From assembly GCA_039584685.1 (NCBI GenBank), contig JBDGXI010000003.1, positions 25,873-89,872 of the forward strand: DNA of 64,000 nucleotides, in the 5' to 3' direction. This DNA comes from Benthicola sp039584685. Its GTDB lineage: Bacteria > Gemmatimonadota > Gemmatimonadetes > Palauibacterales > Palauibacteraceae. Every line of letters starts with the position of its first letter. Position 1 is the stretch's first letter. Position numbers and translations under genes: made by a program. The notes beneath the pieces are model-generated. The model ran no database searches. It had not been told where the DNA came from and saw only the letters and a program-made list of their open reading frames with translations. This document shows positions 8,601-16,507 of the stretch, piece by piece.

Positions 8601-8907
8601 CCGAGATTCCCAGCATCTTCTCGGCTTCGATCTCGACGGGGAGACCGTGAGTGTCCCACCCGGCCATCCGGGTGACGTGCCACCCGGTCATGGCCCGGTA
8701 TCTGGCCACGGTGTCCTTGATCGTGCGCGGCAGCAGGTGGTGGACTCCCGGTCTTCCGTTCGCCGTCGGGGGACCCTCGTAGAATACGAACTCGGGGGCG
8801 TCGCGCCGAAGCTCGAGGCTCCGGTGAAACGTGTCCTCGAGTTCCCAGGCCTCCAGGACCTGCTCCTCCAGCTCGACGACGCTCTCGGGAAGCGGGCGAT
8901 AGCTCAT
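5692..8907 (-). CDS. ileS: Isoleucyl-tRNA synthetase, type 2 (eukaryote-like)
   Basis: A 1071-residue class I synthetase that charges tRNA-Ile with isoleucine and edits valine. Length and the GPPTANG...YKEDWERLSRRIGYW block match type-2 IleRS rather than the roughly 930-residue type 1. The KMSKS loop is at residues 615-619 and a CPRC motif lies in the editing region. The usual HxGH signature appears here as GVHH (residues 54-57), the first and third positions swapped. Type-2 enzymes resist mupirocin, and the swapped form has been described as hyper-resistant. ATG start at 8907; the gene lies between divIVA and the dksA-like gene. Confidence 0.96.
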   Translation of the reverse strand: MSYRPLPESVVELEEQVLEAWELEDTFHRSLELRRDAPEFVFYEGPPTANGRPGVHHLLPRTIKDTVARYRAMTGWHVTRMAGWDTHGLPVEIEAEKMLGISGKPEIEELGIARFNQVCRENLFTYKEDWERLSRRIGYWLDYENAYVTCTPDYIESVWWALAEIHRKGLVYKGYKVLPYCPRCGTGLSSHEVAQGYRVVSEPSVYVKFRLEDDDDGASILSWTTTPWTLPGNVALAVGEDIDYLRVRLREPGEGEGGFPKGASPGEELIVASALAPDVLRHPYDIVQVVPGSDLVGRRYRPLFPGAVEADGNPAAWTVLSADFVTTEDGTGVVHTAVMYGEDDFKLGTREGLPMQHTVDPDGRFVDRVPGGLAGRFVKDPDTDRAIIDGLASEDLLYRRQMYEHSYPHCWRCESPLLYMARDSWYIRTTAVQSRLLENNASLDWHPPEIGSGRMGEWLSGNVDWAVSRDRYWGTPLPIWVCDADPEHVRVVGSLSDLASLAGGLPDDFDPHRPEIDALTWPCTEEGCDGTVQRVPQVMDAWFDSGSMPFAQWHYPFENDAEFGSHFPAHFIAEGLDQTRGWFYSLLAISTLVFDAPSYRSVIVNGLVLDEEGQKMSKSRGNVLDPWETVSEFGADATRFYLLASSNPWLSKKWDGEALKETNRKLFDTLRSTYRFFAMYAELEGWDHESSGESPVESREPIDRWLLSRLDALAGSVRADFEAYDLTRAARRITSFVLDDLSNWYVRQTRDRFWATGAHAGDDAPQSTADAFSTLHRALATTALVLAPISPFLTDWLHRRLTGRSAHLTEYPEPAGVRDEELERRMEHVRRLSTLGRAVREEAGVRVRQPLGSLHAVIPGGRRPGPELEAILRQELNVKEVVFLAESDDIVRLSAKPDFGRLGPRFGPKTPRVAKAIEELDAESVRSLGVGEAVSVVVDGEVLEVLPGDARVLEEASGDLMVQAQDGYLVGLDTTITPDLEAEGLAREVVSRVQRLRRESGLDVSDRIRLGMAAESGRLADAVEAHREYIAGETLAVAVTTEAEQTAALKYTTRVEIEGESIALGFSRSDG

Positions 8908-8950
8908 GCGCGGTCAGGCTCCCGTCTCGTGCCGGTCCCGATCAACCGGC

Positions 8951-9493
8951 TTACCCTTCGTCTTCCGGGGTCTGCAATTCGGTTTCGTCCGGTCGGTCAA
9001 GGTCCGAAGCCCCGGGAGAATCATCAGGCGACCCCGCCAGTCGGGCCTCCTCATAGTCCACGTCTTCGAGGAACCGCTCGAGAAGCGACCGCATCCCCCG
9101 CAGGAAGCTGGCCCGGTGCGCGTGCAGGTCGGCCAGCTTGTGTTCGGAGCCCTCCACCGCCCGTCTCGCTTCACCCACGATCTGCTCGGCCTGCTGACCC
9201 GCCTCCCGCAGCCTCAGCTCAGCTTGCTTCTCCGACTGCAAGCGGGCTTCCTCACGCAGCTCCTGAGCGGCGATCAACGCCTCGTTGAGGGCCCGCTCCC
9301 GCTCCTCGAAGTCCTTGAGGCGCTCGCGAAGCTGCGTCACCTGGTCCTTCAGCCGGACCTCCTCCTGTACGACCACGTCGAGACGGTCCGCGACCAGGTC
9401 CAGGAACGTGTCCACCTGGGCGGAATCGTAACCACGTACCGTGCGGCGCAGGTCATCTTTCTTCTTCCGGATGTCCAGCGGCGTCAGATCCAT
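8951..9493 (-). CDS. divIVA: DivIVA-like cell division / polarity protein
   Basis: A 180-residue protein that opens with the DivIVA membrane-binding module (DLTPLDIRKKKDD, then GYDSAQVDTFLD) followed by a long coiled coil (about residues 35-145) and an acidic, proline-containing tail. DivIVA proteins sense negative membrane curvature at septa and poles and recruit partners. The start overlaps the yggS stop by ten bases. The order yggS-divIVA-ileS is the same as downstream of the dcw cluster in Gram-positive bacteria. Confidence 0.88.
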   Translation of the reverse strand: MDLTPLDIRKKKDDLRRTVRGYDSAQVDTFLDLVADRLDVVVQEEVRLKDQVTQLRERLKDFEERERALNEALIAAQELREEARLQSEKQAELRLREAGQQAEQIVGEARRAVEGSEHKLADLHAHRASFLRGMRSLLERFLEDVDYEEARLAGSPDDSPGASDLDRPDETELQTPEDEG

Positions 9494-10197
9494 CGTTCCT
9501 CCGGTCTCTCTCCCAGCAGCACCGTCCCGAGGCGGACCTCCGTACTTCCCTCCTCAACGGCGATCACGAAGTCGTTGCTCATCCCCATCGAAAGCGTCTG
9601 CCCGTCGAAGCCGGACAGCTCGGCCCTGCATCGAGACAGACACTCCCGCACAAGCCCGAACGTGCGCCGCAACACGCGCTCGTCCGCCGTGAGCGGCGCC
9701 ATAGCCATCAGCCCCCGAACGCTGACGCGTCCCAGGTCCAGCAGCGCCCCCACGGCGTCGACCGTCTCCGCCGGATCCAGGCCGCTCTTCTGCTCTTCCC
9801 CACCGGCGTTCACCTGCACCAGTATCGGCACCTCGGCGCGGTTCGCCCTCTCCGCCTCGAGCTGCAGGCGCTCACCGAGCCGCACCGAATCGACGGATTC
9901 GATGACGTCGAACGTCGCGATCGCCCGGCGCGCCTTGTTGCGCTGCAGGTGCCCGATCATGTGCCACCGGAGCCCTGCCCGCCCCCGCGCTTCCATCTTC
10001 GCCTCGGCCTCGGCGACGCGGTTCTCCCCGATCGCCTCGAATCCCGCTTCGGCCACGGCTGCCACGACGGCAGGTGGATGCCCCTTGGTGACCGGAAGCA
10101 CGAGCACGTCAGATCCCGGACGCCCGAACCGTTCGGCCGCCATCTCGATCGCCTCCCGGACCTCGAGGGCATTCTCCCGGATTCGGTCTTCGTTCAC
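9484..10197 (-). CDS. yggS: YggS family PLP homeostasis protein
   Basis: A 237-residue single-domain TIM-barrel protein that binds pyridoxal 5'-phosphate and balances the cellular vitamin B6 pool without known catalysis. Family motifs are present: VTKGHP (the PLP lysine in place of the usual VSKxxP), GENRVAEAEAK, HMIGHLQRNK and SMGMSNDF. The GTG start at 10197 lacks a clear ribosome-binding site. The gene follows the tonB terminator and probably begins the divIVA-ileS transcript. Confidence 0.93.
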   Translation of the reverse strand: MNEDRIRENALEVREAIEMAAERFGRPGSDVLVLPVTKGHPPAVVAAVAEAGFEAIGENRVAEAEAKMEARGRAGLRWHMIGHLQRNKARRAIATFDVIESVDSVRLGERLQLEAERANRAEVPILVQVNAGGEEQKSGLDPAETVDAVGALLDLGRVSVRGLMAMAPLTADERVLRRTFGLVRECLSRCRAELSGFDGQTLSMGMSNDFVIAVEEGSTEVRLGTVLLGERPEERWI

Positions 10198-10262
10198 GGC
10201 GGGAGTCTATCGCGAGCCACCGGAAGCGGCAACGGAGGTGCCGCAGGCCATGTGTCCGGCGA

Positions 10263-10309
10263 ACTCCGGGAAAAAGAAATGAGCCGCCCGCCGACAGGCG
10301 AGCGGCTCA
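10263..10309 (-). terminator. Intrinsic terminator of the exb-tonB operon
   Basis: On the minus strand a stem of eight pairs (10302-10309 with 10280-10287), extended by an inner CGCC/GGCG stem, is followed by TTTCTTTTTCCC. It lies 27 bases beyond the tonB stop and ends the ExbB-ExbD-ExbD-TonB transcript. Confidence 0.85.
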
Positions 10310-10335
10310 CGCTCTTCGCAAGCTGCTCGTGACGC

Positions 10336-11061
10336 TTATCGAGTAACGCTGAAGTCGATAGGCTGGGCAATCCACACACCGACCGGCTTGTCCCGGTTCA
10401 TGGCCGGTGAGAATTCCATCTGCTCCACGATCTGCGCAGCCGCGTTGTCGAGCGCCGGATACCCGCTGGACGTGTGGATCTGCGAGCGCGCTGCGTTGCC
10501 ACGCTCGTCGACGAACACCCAGAGCAGGACGCGTCCGCCGATGCCCGCTTCCTTGAGCATCGAAGGATAGAGGCGCTCCAGCAGCTGCCGGATATCCCTG
10601 CCGTTCTTGAGCCTGGGCTCGACATCGCGGGCGATGTAGGACGGCGTCGCGGACGGATCCGCCCCAGCCGGCGGCGGGGGAAGCGACTCGACCGGGTTGT
10701 CCTCGAAGGTGGTCGGAGCGATCGTGATGTCCTCGCTCACCTCGGCAGCCGCCACGCGCGGCGTGGCCGGACGCGCGATCTGCTCCGGTGGCGGCGGAAT
10801 CTTCACTTCAGGCGGCAACTCTATCGCCGAGAGCTCATCGCTCACGACGCCGAGATCTGCCGCCTGCAGCTGCGGGAAGAACTCGAACACCGCGAAATGG
10901 GCTACCGTAGCCAGGATGACGCACAGGTAAGTGAGCCCGGAGTAGCTCTGCTTGAACCGGTCATTGGCCGGGAGAAAGGCCGCGGCGCTGGCGCGCCTGG
11001 CGGCTCTTGCTTTCCTGCCCTCGTCCCGGGCAGTGATCTTCTGTTCGTCGTGTGGGTTCAT
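10336..11061 (-). CDS. tonB: TonB family energy transducer
   Basis: A 241-residue protein that would couple the inner-membrane proton motive force to outer-membrane receptors. It has a cytoplasmic N-terminus, one membrane helix (about residues 45-62), a proline-rich periplasmic linker (about 95-150) and a C-terminal TonB domain from about 160 with GxVLLWVFVDERG and the terminal QPIDFSV strand. The ATG at 11061 has AGGAGGT six bases upstream; this binding site overlaps the exbD stop, so translation is coupled. The cytoplasmic N-terminal segment of 40 residues is longer than in E. coli TonB, as is common in Gemmatimonadota and Bacteroidota. Confidence 0.9.
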   Translation of the reverse strand: MNPHDEQKITARDEGRKARAARRASAAAFLPANDRFKQSYSGLTYLCVILATVAHFAVFEFFPQLQAADLGVVSDELSAIELPPEVKIPPPPEQIARPATPRVAAAEVSEDITIAPTTFEDNPVESLPPPPAGADPSATPSYIARDVEPRLKNGRDIRQLLERLYPSMLKEAGIGGRVLLWVFVDERGNAARSQIHTSSGYPALDNAAAQIVEQMEFSPAMNRDKPVGVWIAQPIDFSVTR

Positions 11062-11065
11062 GAGA

Positions 11066-11509
11066 CTACCTCCTGGCTCTCTGGACCCGCTGCTCCACCC
11101 GCGTCGCAAACGTCACCCTAACGGCACCCGACGACTGGAGCTGTTCGGTGATCGTGTTGATCTGGCTGTAGGGCACGTCCCGGTCTCCCCGGATCGCCAC
11201 CACCAGCTCGCGGTTCTCGGCATAGATCGGACGCACCAGATCCCCGATGTTCTCGTACGGGACGATCTGATCGTTGATGAACACGGTCCCATCCGGCTCA
11301 ACCCAGATGTGGAGGATGTTCTTCCGCTTCTCGTCGATCTTCTCCGTCGCCTCTGCCGTGGTCCACTCGATGTTCCGCTTCTTCTCCTTACGAAACACGG
11401 TCGAGACCATGAAGAAGATGAGAAGGAGAAAAGCGATATCGGCCATCGACGACGACGGGATGTCGCTGCTCGCACCCGACTTGCGCCTGAAGCCCTTCTT
11501 GGTGGCCAT
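11066..11509 (-). CDS. exbD: ExbD/TolR family biopolymer transporter (second copy)
   Basis: A 147-residue protein with the ExbD signature SSSMADIAFLLLIFFMV around its single membrane helix (about residues 20-40); the aspartate in ADIAF conducts protons in the ExbB-ExbD motor. The periplasmic domain follows and ends in an Arg-rich tail. It directly follows another exbD gene and is only about half identical to it by eye, so the motor may contain an ExbD heterodimer. Confidence 0.9.
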   Translation of the reverse strand: MATKKGFRRKSGASSDIPSSSMADIAFLLLIFFMVSTVFRKEKKRNIEWTTAEATEKIDEKRKNILHIWVEPDGTVFINDQIVPYENIGDLVRPIYAENRELVVAIRGDRDVPYSQINTITEQLQSSGAVRVTFATRVEQRVQRARR

Positions 11510-11511
11510 GC

Positions 11512-11934
11512 CTACTCCTCGAGAATCTGCAGCGAGATGCGCTCGGCTCCCGCCTTCTTTATCTCGTCCAGCACGTTGACCATGTGCCGGTACGCCGCGT
11601 TCGGATCCGTCTTCACCGCCGCGATCAGGTTGCTGTTCTGCGCCAGCTCCTGTCGGAGGATGATCTCGACCTGACGGTACTGAACGACCTGCTCCTGCTC
11701 GCTCTCTCCTCGCTTCACGACGACCGAGCCGTCAGGGCGCACGATGAAGAAGATCAGGTTCTTGGCCGATACGTCCTGCTCCTCGGCCTGCTCCGGGAGG
11801 ACGATCGGCAGGCCCTTCTCCTCGTTGAACACCGTGGTGGTCAAAAAGAAGACGAGAAGCAGGAAGGCGATGTCCGCCATCGAGGCCGTCGGAATCTCGT
11901 CCGACACCCGCTGCTTGCGATTCAGAATCGGCAT
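11512..11934 (-). CDS. exbD: ExbD/TolR family biopolymer transporter (first copy)
   Basis: A 140-residue ExbD with the motif TASMADIAFLLLVFFLT (proton-carrying aspartate in ADIAF) and a periplasmic domain with KTDPNAAYRHMVNVLDEIKKAG, typical of the family. Two bases separate its stop from the next exbD start. Tandem different ExbD proteins are common in Bacteroidota and Gemmatimonadota ExbB operons. Confidence 0.92.
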   Translation of the reverse strand: MPILNRKQRVSDEIPTASMADIAFLLLVFFLTTTVFNEEKGLPIVLPEQAEEQDVSAKNLIFFIVRPDGSVVVKRGESEQEQVVQYRQVEIILRQELAQNSNLIAAVKTDPNAAYRHMVNVLDEIKKAGAERISLQILEE

Positions 11935-11977
11935 GTTCCATCTACCTCGCTTTGCGGCGTGATCGCCGTCGGGTCCG

Positions 11978-12640
11978 CTACGCTCCGCTTGCTTCCGCGC
12001 GCTTACGAGCTTCGGCGTTCCAGATCAGGTCCAGGACCGCCTGCGCACCCTTCTCCATGTCCATGATCAGGGTGTCGATACGGCTGACGAACCAGTTGTA
12101 GAAGATGTTCACCGGAATGGCGATTGCCAGACCGGACGCGGTCGTGATCAGGGCCACCTTGATGCCGGAAGCCACCAGGGCCGGCTCCACCTGACCGGCA
12201 GCCTCGATGGCCGCAAAGGCCGCGATCATCCCGATCACCGTGCCGAGGAAGCCCAGCATGGGCGCCACGTTGGCGATGGTCGCCAGGACGTTCATCCCGC
12301 GCTCCAGAAAATCGAGCTCGATGCTTCCAGTCGTGGAGATCGCCTTCTCGATGTCCTTACCCGTCTGCTGGTCTTTCACCCGGGTCAGGCCCGACACGAG
12401 AATGGCGGCCACCGGGCCCCGCGTATCCCGGGCGGTCTGCATCGCATCGTCCAGCCGGCCCGTGGTACCCAGCTCCTCGATGTGCTTCAGAAGCTTCTGG
12501 GAATCCACGTGTGCCACGAGCAGGGTCCACCCCTTGGCGAGGATGACCCCAAGCGCCACCAGGGAGCAAAGGACGAGGGGAATCATCATGAAACCCCCGT
12601 CGCGGAAGATCGTCAGCAGTTCGTAGCTGGTGTCTTGCAC
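11978..12640 (-). CDS. exbB: ExbB/TolQ/MotA family proton channel protein
   Basis: A 220-residue inner-membrane protein with one N-terminal helix (about residues 17-38) and two further helices (about 120-145 and 160-185), the latter pair holding the family core APMLGFLGTVIGMI and TTASGLAIAIPVN. It forms the stator pentamer around ExbD and powers TonB. GTG start at 12640. It is the first gene of the four-gene motor operon; a weak TAGAAT -10-like sequence lies upstream but has no matching -35. Confidence 0.93.
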   Translation of the reverse strand: MQDTSYELLTIFRDGGFMMIPLVLCSLVALGVILAKGWTLLVAHVDSQKLLKHIEELGTTGRLDDAMQTARDTRGPVAAILVSGLTRVKDQQTGKDIEKAISTTGSIELDFLERGMNVLATIANVAPMLGFLGTVIGMIAAFAAIEAAGQVEPALVASGIKVALITTASGLAIAIPVNIFYNWFVSRIDTLIMDMEKGAQAVLDLIWNAEARKRAEASGA

Positions 12641-12698
12641 CCGACCGTCTCCGTTTATCCGTTGACGAAGCAGCCCATTCTACCCAGGAGGACGTAGT

Positions 12699-13598
12699 CT
12701 ACCGGGGCGCGGAGACTTCGTCAACGCGATTCAAAACGCCCGCTTCGCTTCCTTCCGGGACTACACCGGTTCGGGCCGCCGGGTCCAGGGTAGGTATCGC
12801 GTCCGACTCCTTCAGCAGAACCTCTTCCTCGCCCCCCGCCTCCAAGCGAGCCTGCAGATCGTCGGGCCGAAGCCCGCGATGCAGAATTCCTCTATGGGCC
12901 AGCGAGATCTGACCGGTCTCCTCGGAGATCACCACGACCAGGGAATCGGTCTCCTCGGACAGGCCGAGGGCCGCTCGGTGCCTGGTGCCGAGAGCCCGAT
13001 CGAGGGCCGGAGATTCCGACAGCCTGAGGATCACGGACCCCGCGTACGCTACCTGGTCTCGCCGAACGATCACCGCGCCGTCGTGCAGCGGAGAGTACGG
13101 AGTGAAGATCGTGGTGAGGAGCTCGGCGGTGACCTGCGCGTTGATCGGTGTCCCGTGATCCACGTGATTCGCCAGGTCCACCTGGCGCTCGATCGCTATG
13201 ATTCCGCCGATCTTGGCCTTCGCCAACCGATCCGAGGCCCGCACGATTTCCTCCACCACCTCCTGTTGCTCGCGACGCGCGAACAGCTGGAACAGTCGGG
13301 AGCGGCCCAGGCGCGCCAATGCTGCCCGAATTTCCTGCTGGAAGATCACGATCAGCGCGAATGCGCCGTAGGTGAAGACCTGCGAGAGAATGTACGGAAT
13401 GAGCCTGAGGCCAGCCGCCTGGGACAGTACGTATACCGAGACCAGGAATACGAAGCCGAGCAGTACCTGGAACGCCCTCGTTCCCGTGTACATGAGCAGG
13501 ATGCGGTAAACCAACCACGCGACGATCAGGATCTCCGCAAGATCCTTCCACGCGAACTGGTCGAGCAGGAATCCCAGGTAGTCGAGTATCGCGCTCAT
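12699..13598 (-). CDS. cdaA: Diadenylate cyclase CdaA
   Basis: A 299-residue membrane enzyme that makes c-di-AMP from two ATP. Three membrane helices (residues 20-90) precede the DAC domain with both catalytic signatures: LHDGAV (D173-G174-A175) and GTRHRAALG (RHR at 206-208). The C-terminal 40 residues are a low-complexity tail. It follows folP by ten bases, not the ybbR-glmM neighbourhood of Firmicutes, so no CdaR-type regulator is visible here. c-di-AMP typically controls potassium and osmolyte uptake. Confidence 0.94.
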   Translation of the reverse strand: MSAILDYLGFLLDQFAWKDLAEILIVAWLVYRILLMYTGTRAFQVLLGFVFLVSVYVLSQAAGLRLIPYILSQVFTYGAFALIVIFQQEIRAALARLGRSRLFQLFARREQQEVVEEIVRASDRLAKAKIGGIIAIERQVDLANHVDHGTPINAQVTAELLTTIFTPYSPLHDGAVIVRRDQVAYAGSVILRLSESPALDRALGTRHRAALGLSEETDSLVVVISEETGQISLAHRGILHRGLRPDDLQARLEAGGEEEVLLKESDAIPTLDPAARTGVVPEGSEAGVLNRVDEVSAPR

Positions 13599-13608
13599 GC
13601 GAGGCCGC

Positions 13609-14481
13609 TCAGGTCCCGGCGCAGCGTATGGCCCACGCGACATCCAGGGCCCGGCGGACCTGCAGCACGTCGTGGACTCGGAACAAACGGGCTCCCCTCT
13701 CCAGGGCGGAAAGGCACGCCGCGACCGTGCCCTCCAGCCTTTCCCCTGCGGGCACGCCCAGGAGCGTCCCGATGAAGGACTTCCGCGACGGTCCCACGAG
13801 AACCGGACGACCGAGATCGAGAAGCCGCCCGATCCCGGCGATCAGCTCGATATTGCCCTCGGTCGACTTCCCGAAGCCGATGCCGGGATCCACCACGAGC
13901 TGTGCGGGCGCGCAGCCGTGGTCATACGCGACACGCATGGACCGCCCCAGCTCGTCGCTCACTTCACCTACCAGGTCACCGTAATCCACATCGTCCTGCA
14001 TCGTGCGCGGCGTCCCCCGCATGTGCATCAGTATCAGGCCGGTCCCGGCCCGCGCGGCGACGTCAGCCAGGGCGGGATCGTTGCGGAGGCCCGAGACGTC
14101 ATTGAGCACTGCGGCACCGCCGTCCACCGCACGCTCGGCCACACCGGCCTTCGACGTGTCGATGGATGTCCCGATCCCGCGGAGAGAGAGTCCCTCGACG
14201 ACGGGGCCGATCCGTTTCCACTCCTCAGCCGCATCGACCGGGGCAGCGCCCGGCCGAGTGGACTCGCCCCCGACGTCGATGAGATCCGCACCGGCCTCGA
14301 CCATCTGCTCTGCCCGGGCGAGAGCCGCTCCGGAGTCGGCATATCTACCCCCATCCGAGAAGGAGTCGGGGGTGAGATTCAGCACTCCGAGCACGATGGG
14401 CCGATCCGTGCGAATCTCGTGGTCCCGAATCATCCACCGATCGGGATCCGCTGCCACCAGAGCACCCGGGCCCGCTACCAC
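13609..14481 (-). CDS. folP: Dihydropteroate synthase
   Basis: A 290-residue TIM-barrel enzyme joining 6-hydroxymethyl-dihydropterin diphosphate to p-aminobenzoate, the sulfonamide-target step of folate synthesis. Motifs in order: LGVLNLTPDSFSDGG, DVGGESTRPGA, NDVSG, DPGIGFGK, GPSRKSFIG and the terminal RVHDV. The GTG at 14481 is the first possible start, five bases after ftsH; an ATG 15 codons further in is an alternative. The p-aminobenzoate genes pabA and pabB are elsewhere in this window. Confidence 0.94.
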   Translation of the reverse strand: MVAGPGALVAADPDRWMIRDHEIRTDRPIVLGVLNLTPDSFSDGGRYADSGAALARAEQMVEAGADLIDVGGESTRPGAAPVDAAEEWKRIGPVVEGLSLRGIGTSIDTSKAGVAERAVDGGAAVLNDVSGLRNDPALADVAARAGTGLILMHMRGTPRTMQDDVDYGDLVGEVSDELGRSMRVAYDHGCAPAQLVVDPGIGFGKSTEGNIELIAGIGRLLDLGRPVLVGPSRKSFIGTLLGVPAGERLEGTVAACLSALERGARLFRVHDVLQVRRALDVAWAIRCAGT

Positions 14482-14486
14482 CGGAA

Positions 14487-16475
14487 TCAGGCCATCGCCG
14501 GTGATGGCTCTCCCCCCGTGTCCTCGAGGGGAGATTCACTCGATCGTCGGGCTTCAGGTGCGGGAGGAAGGACCGGTGCGGGCGCCGGCGTCATGTCCTT
14601 CAACGGCGGCAGTTCACCTCCGTCCTCAAGGATGCGAACATCCTCGAGGTCCAGCGTCTCACGCTCGAGCAGCGCCTCCGCGATCGCGCCGAGCAGATCA
14701 CTGTTCGCAGTGAGCACCTCCTCCGCCTTCGAGTACGCTTCATCCAGCATCCGCTTGATCTCGCTGTCCACCAGTTCCGCGGTCTTATCAGACACGTCGC
14801 GGCGCTGGCTTATCTCCCGGCCCAGGAAGATCTCGTGGTCCTGCTCACCCACCGCGATAGGACCGAGCACGTCCGACATGCCGAACTGAGTGACCATGCG
14901 CCGGGCGATCCCGGTCGCCCGCTCGATGTCGTTTCCGGCGCCTGTCGTGATCTTCGACGGTCCGAAGATCATCTCTTCCGCCACCCGGCCGCCGAACAGC
15001 ATGACCAGCTGCCCCTGCAGCCACCCCTTGGTGTAGTTGTGGCGGTCCTCCTCGGGCAGCGAGGCCGTGATGCCCAAAGCCCGTCCGCGCGGCATGATGC
15101 TGACCTTGTGGAGCGGATCCAGCCCTGGCACGCGCCGAGCGATCACCGCGTGACCCGCTTCGTGGTACGCCGTCACCCGTCGCTCTTCATCAGAAATGAC
15201 CATGCTGCGCCGCTCGGCACCCAGCATGACCTTGTCCTTGGCGGAATCGAAGTCATCCATATACACCCGGTCCTTATCGTGCCGGGCGGCCAGAAGAGCG
15301 GCCTCGTTCACGATGTTGGCCAGGTCGGCCCCGGACAGGCCCGGCGTGCCTTTGGCCAGGACCTTCAGGTTGACGTCGTCCGACAGCGGGATCTCTTTAG
15401 TGTGTACCCTCAGTATCCCCTCGCGTCCGTTCACATCGGGAAAGTCGACCACGATCTGGCGATCGAAACGCCCCGGGCGAAGGAGAGCCGGGTCCAGAAC
15501 GTCTGGCCGGTTCGTCGCGGCCAGCAGGATGACACCCTCGTTGGATTCGAAGCCGTCCATCTCCACGAGGAGTTGATTCAGGGTCTGCTCCCTCTCGTCG
15601 TGCCCGCCGCCGAGCCCGGCGCCGCGGTGCCGACCGACCGCATCGATCTCATCGATGAAGATGATGCACGGCGCGTGCGACTTACCCTGCTCGAACAGGT
15701 CCCGGACGCGGCTCGCTCCGACGCCCACGAACATCTCGACGAAATCCGATCCGCTCATCGAGAAGAAGGGGCGCCCCGCTTCGCCGGCCACGGCCCTGGC
15801 GAGCAGTGTCTTCCCAGTTCCAGGCGGCCCCACCAGCAGGGCTCCCTTGGGAAGCCGTCCTCCCAGGCGCCTGAACTTCGCCGGGTCCTTCAGAAACTCG
15901 ATGATCTCCTCGAGCTCTTCCTTGGCCTCATCCGCGCCTGCCACGTCGACGAAAGTCACCTGCGGCGTATCACCGGTGAGCAGCTTGGCCTTGGACTTCC
16001 CGAAGCTGAACGCCCGCGAGCCGCCGGCCTGCATCTGCCGGAAGAAGAAGAACCACAGGCCTATGATCAGGATCCACGGTAGAACCGAGATCAGGTAGTT
16101 GACCCAGTTCGCGCCCGTCTCCTCCGCCTTCACCTCGACGCCCGAGGCCTCGAGTCCATCGATCAGCTCCTGGCTCGCCTCCAAGGGCAGCAGCGTGTGG
16201 AACTGCTCGACCGGTTGGCCGTCGACCTGCATGGGGGTCCGCAGCTCGCCTTCGACCTTGCGAGCTTCGGAAAAGGTGACCGAGCGAACGTTGTCGCCCT
16301 CCAGCTGCTCACGGAATTCGGTGTACGTGAGCTCCCGCTCCAGCTGGCGGCTGGTCTCCATCACCTGAAATATGGCCAGCGGAATAAGGATCACCAGCGC
16401 CCAGAAGGAAGCCGTGCGCAGAAAGCGACCCGTCTTCAGATCCTTGTTTCCGTCGTCCGGACTCGTCTTAGCCAC
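14487..16475 (-). CDS. ftsH: ATP-dependent zinc metalloprotease FtsH
   Basis: A 662-residue hexameric inner-membrane protease that degrades unassembled or damaged membrane and regulatory proteins. Two membrane helices (residues 21-37 and 126-145) flank the periplasmic domain. The AAA domain has Walker A GPPGTGKT (216-223), Walker B IIFIDEID and the second region of homology; the protease zinc site is HEAGH (438-442). The GTG start has AGGAAGGA upstream. It lies between hpt and folP, the tilS-hpt-ftsH-folP order also found in Firmicutes. Confidence 0.97.
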   Translation of the reverse strand: MAKTSPDDGNKDLKTGRFLRTASFWALVILIPLAIFQVMETSRQLERELTYTEFREQLEGDNVRSVTFSEARKVEGELRTPMQVDGQPVEQFHTLLPLEASQELIDGLEASGVEVKAEETGANWVNYLISVLPWILIIGLWFFFFRQMQAGGSRAFSFGKSKAKLLTGDTPQVTFVDVAGADEAKEELEEIIEFLKDPAKFRRLGGRLPKGALLVGPPGTGKTLLARAVAGEAGRPFFSMSGSDFVEMFVGVGASRVRDLFEQGKSHAPCIIFIDEIDAVGRHRGAGLGGGHDEREQTLNQLLVEMDGFESNEGVILLAATNRPDVLDPALLRPGRFDRQIVVDFPDVNGREGILRVHTKEIPLSDDVNLKVLAKGTPGLSGADLANIVNEAALLAARHDKDRVYMDDFDSAKDKVMLGAERRSMVISDEERRVTAYHEAGHAVIARRVPGLDPLHKVSIMPRGRALGITASLPEEDRHNYTKGWLQGQLVMLFGGRVAEEMIFGPSKITTGAGNDIERATGIARRMVTQFGMSDVLGPIAVGEQDHEIFLGREISQRRDVSDKTAELVDSEIKRMLDEAYSKAEEVLTANSDLLGAIAEALLERETLDLEDVRILEDGGELPPLKDMTPAPAPVLPPAPEARRSSESPLEDTGGEPSPAMA

Positions 16476-16507
16476 TTCAGTCCTTCCTCTGCGTTTCCAT
16501 CAGCCGC

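Noticed and set aside
12641..12698. Promoter of the exb operon
   Set aside because: Only a TAGAAT hexamer is visible, without a -35; not enough for a feature.
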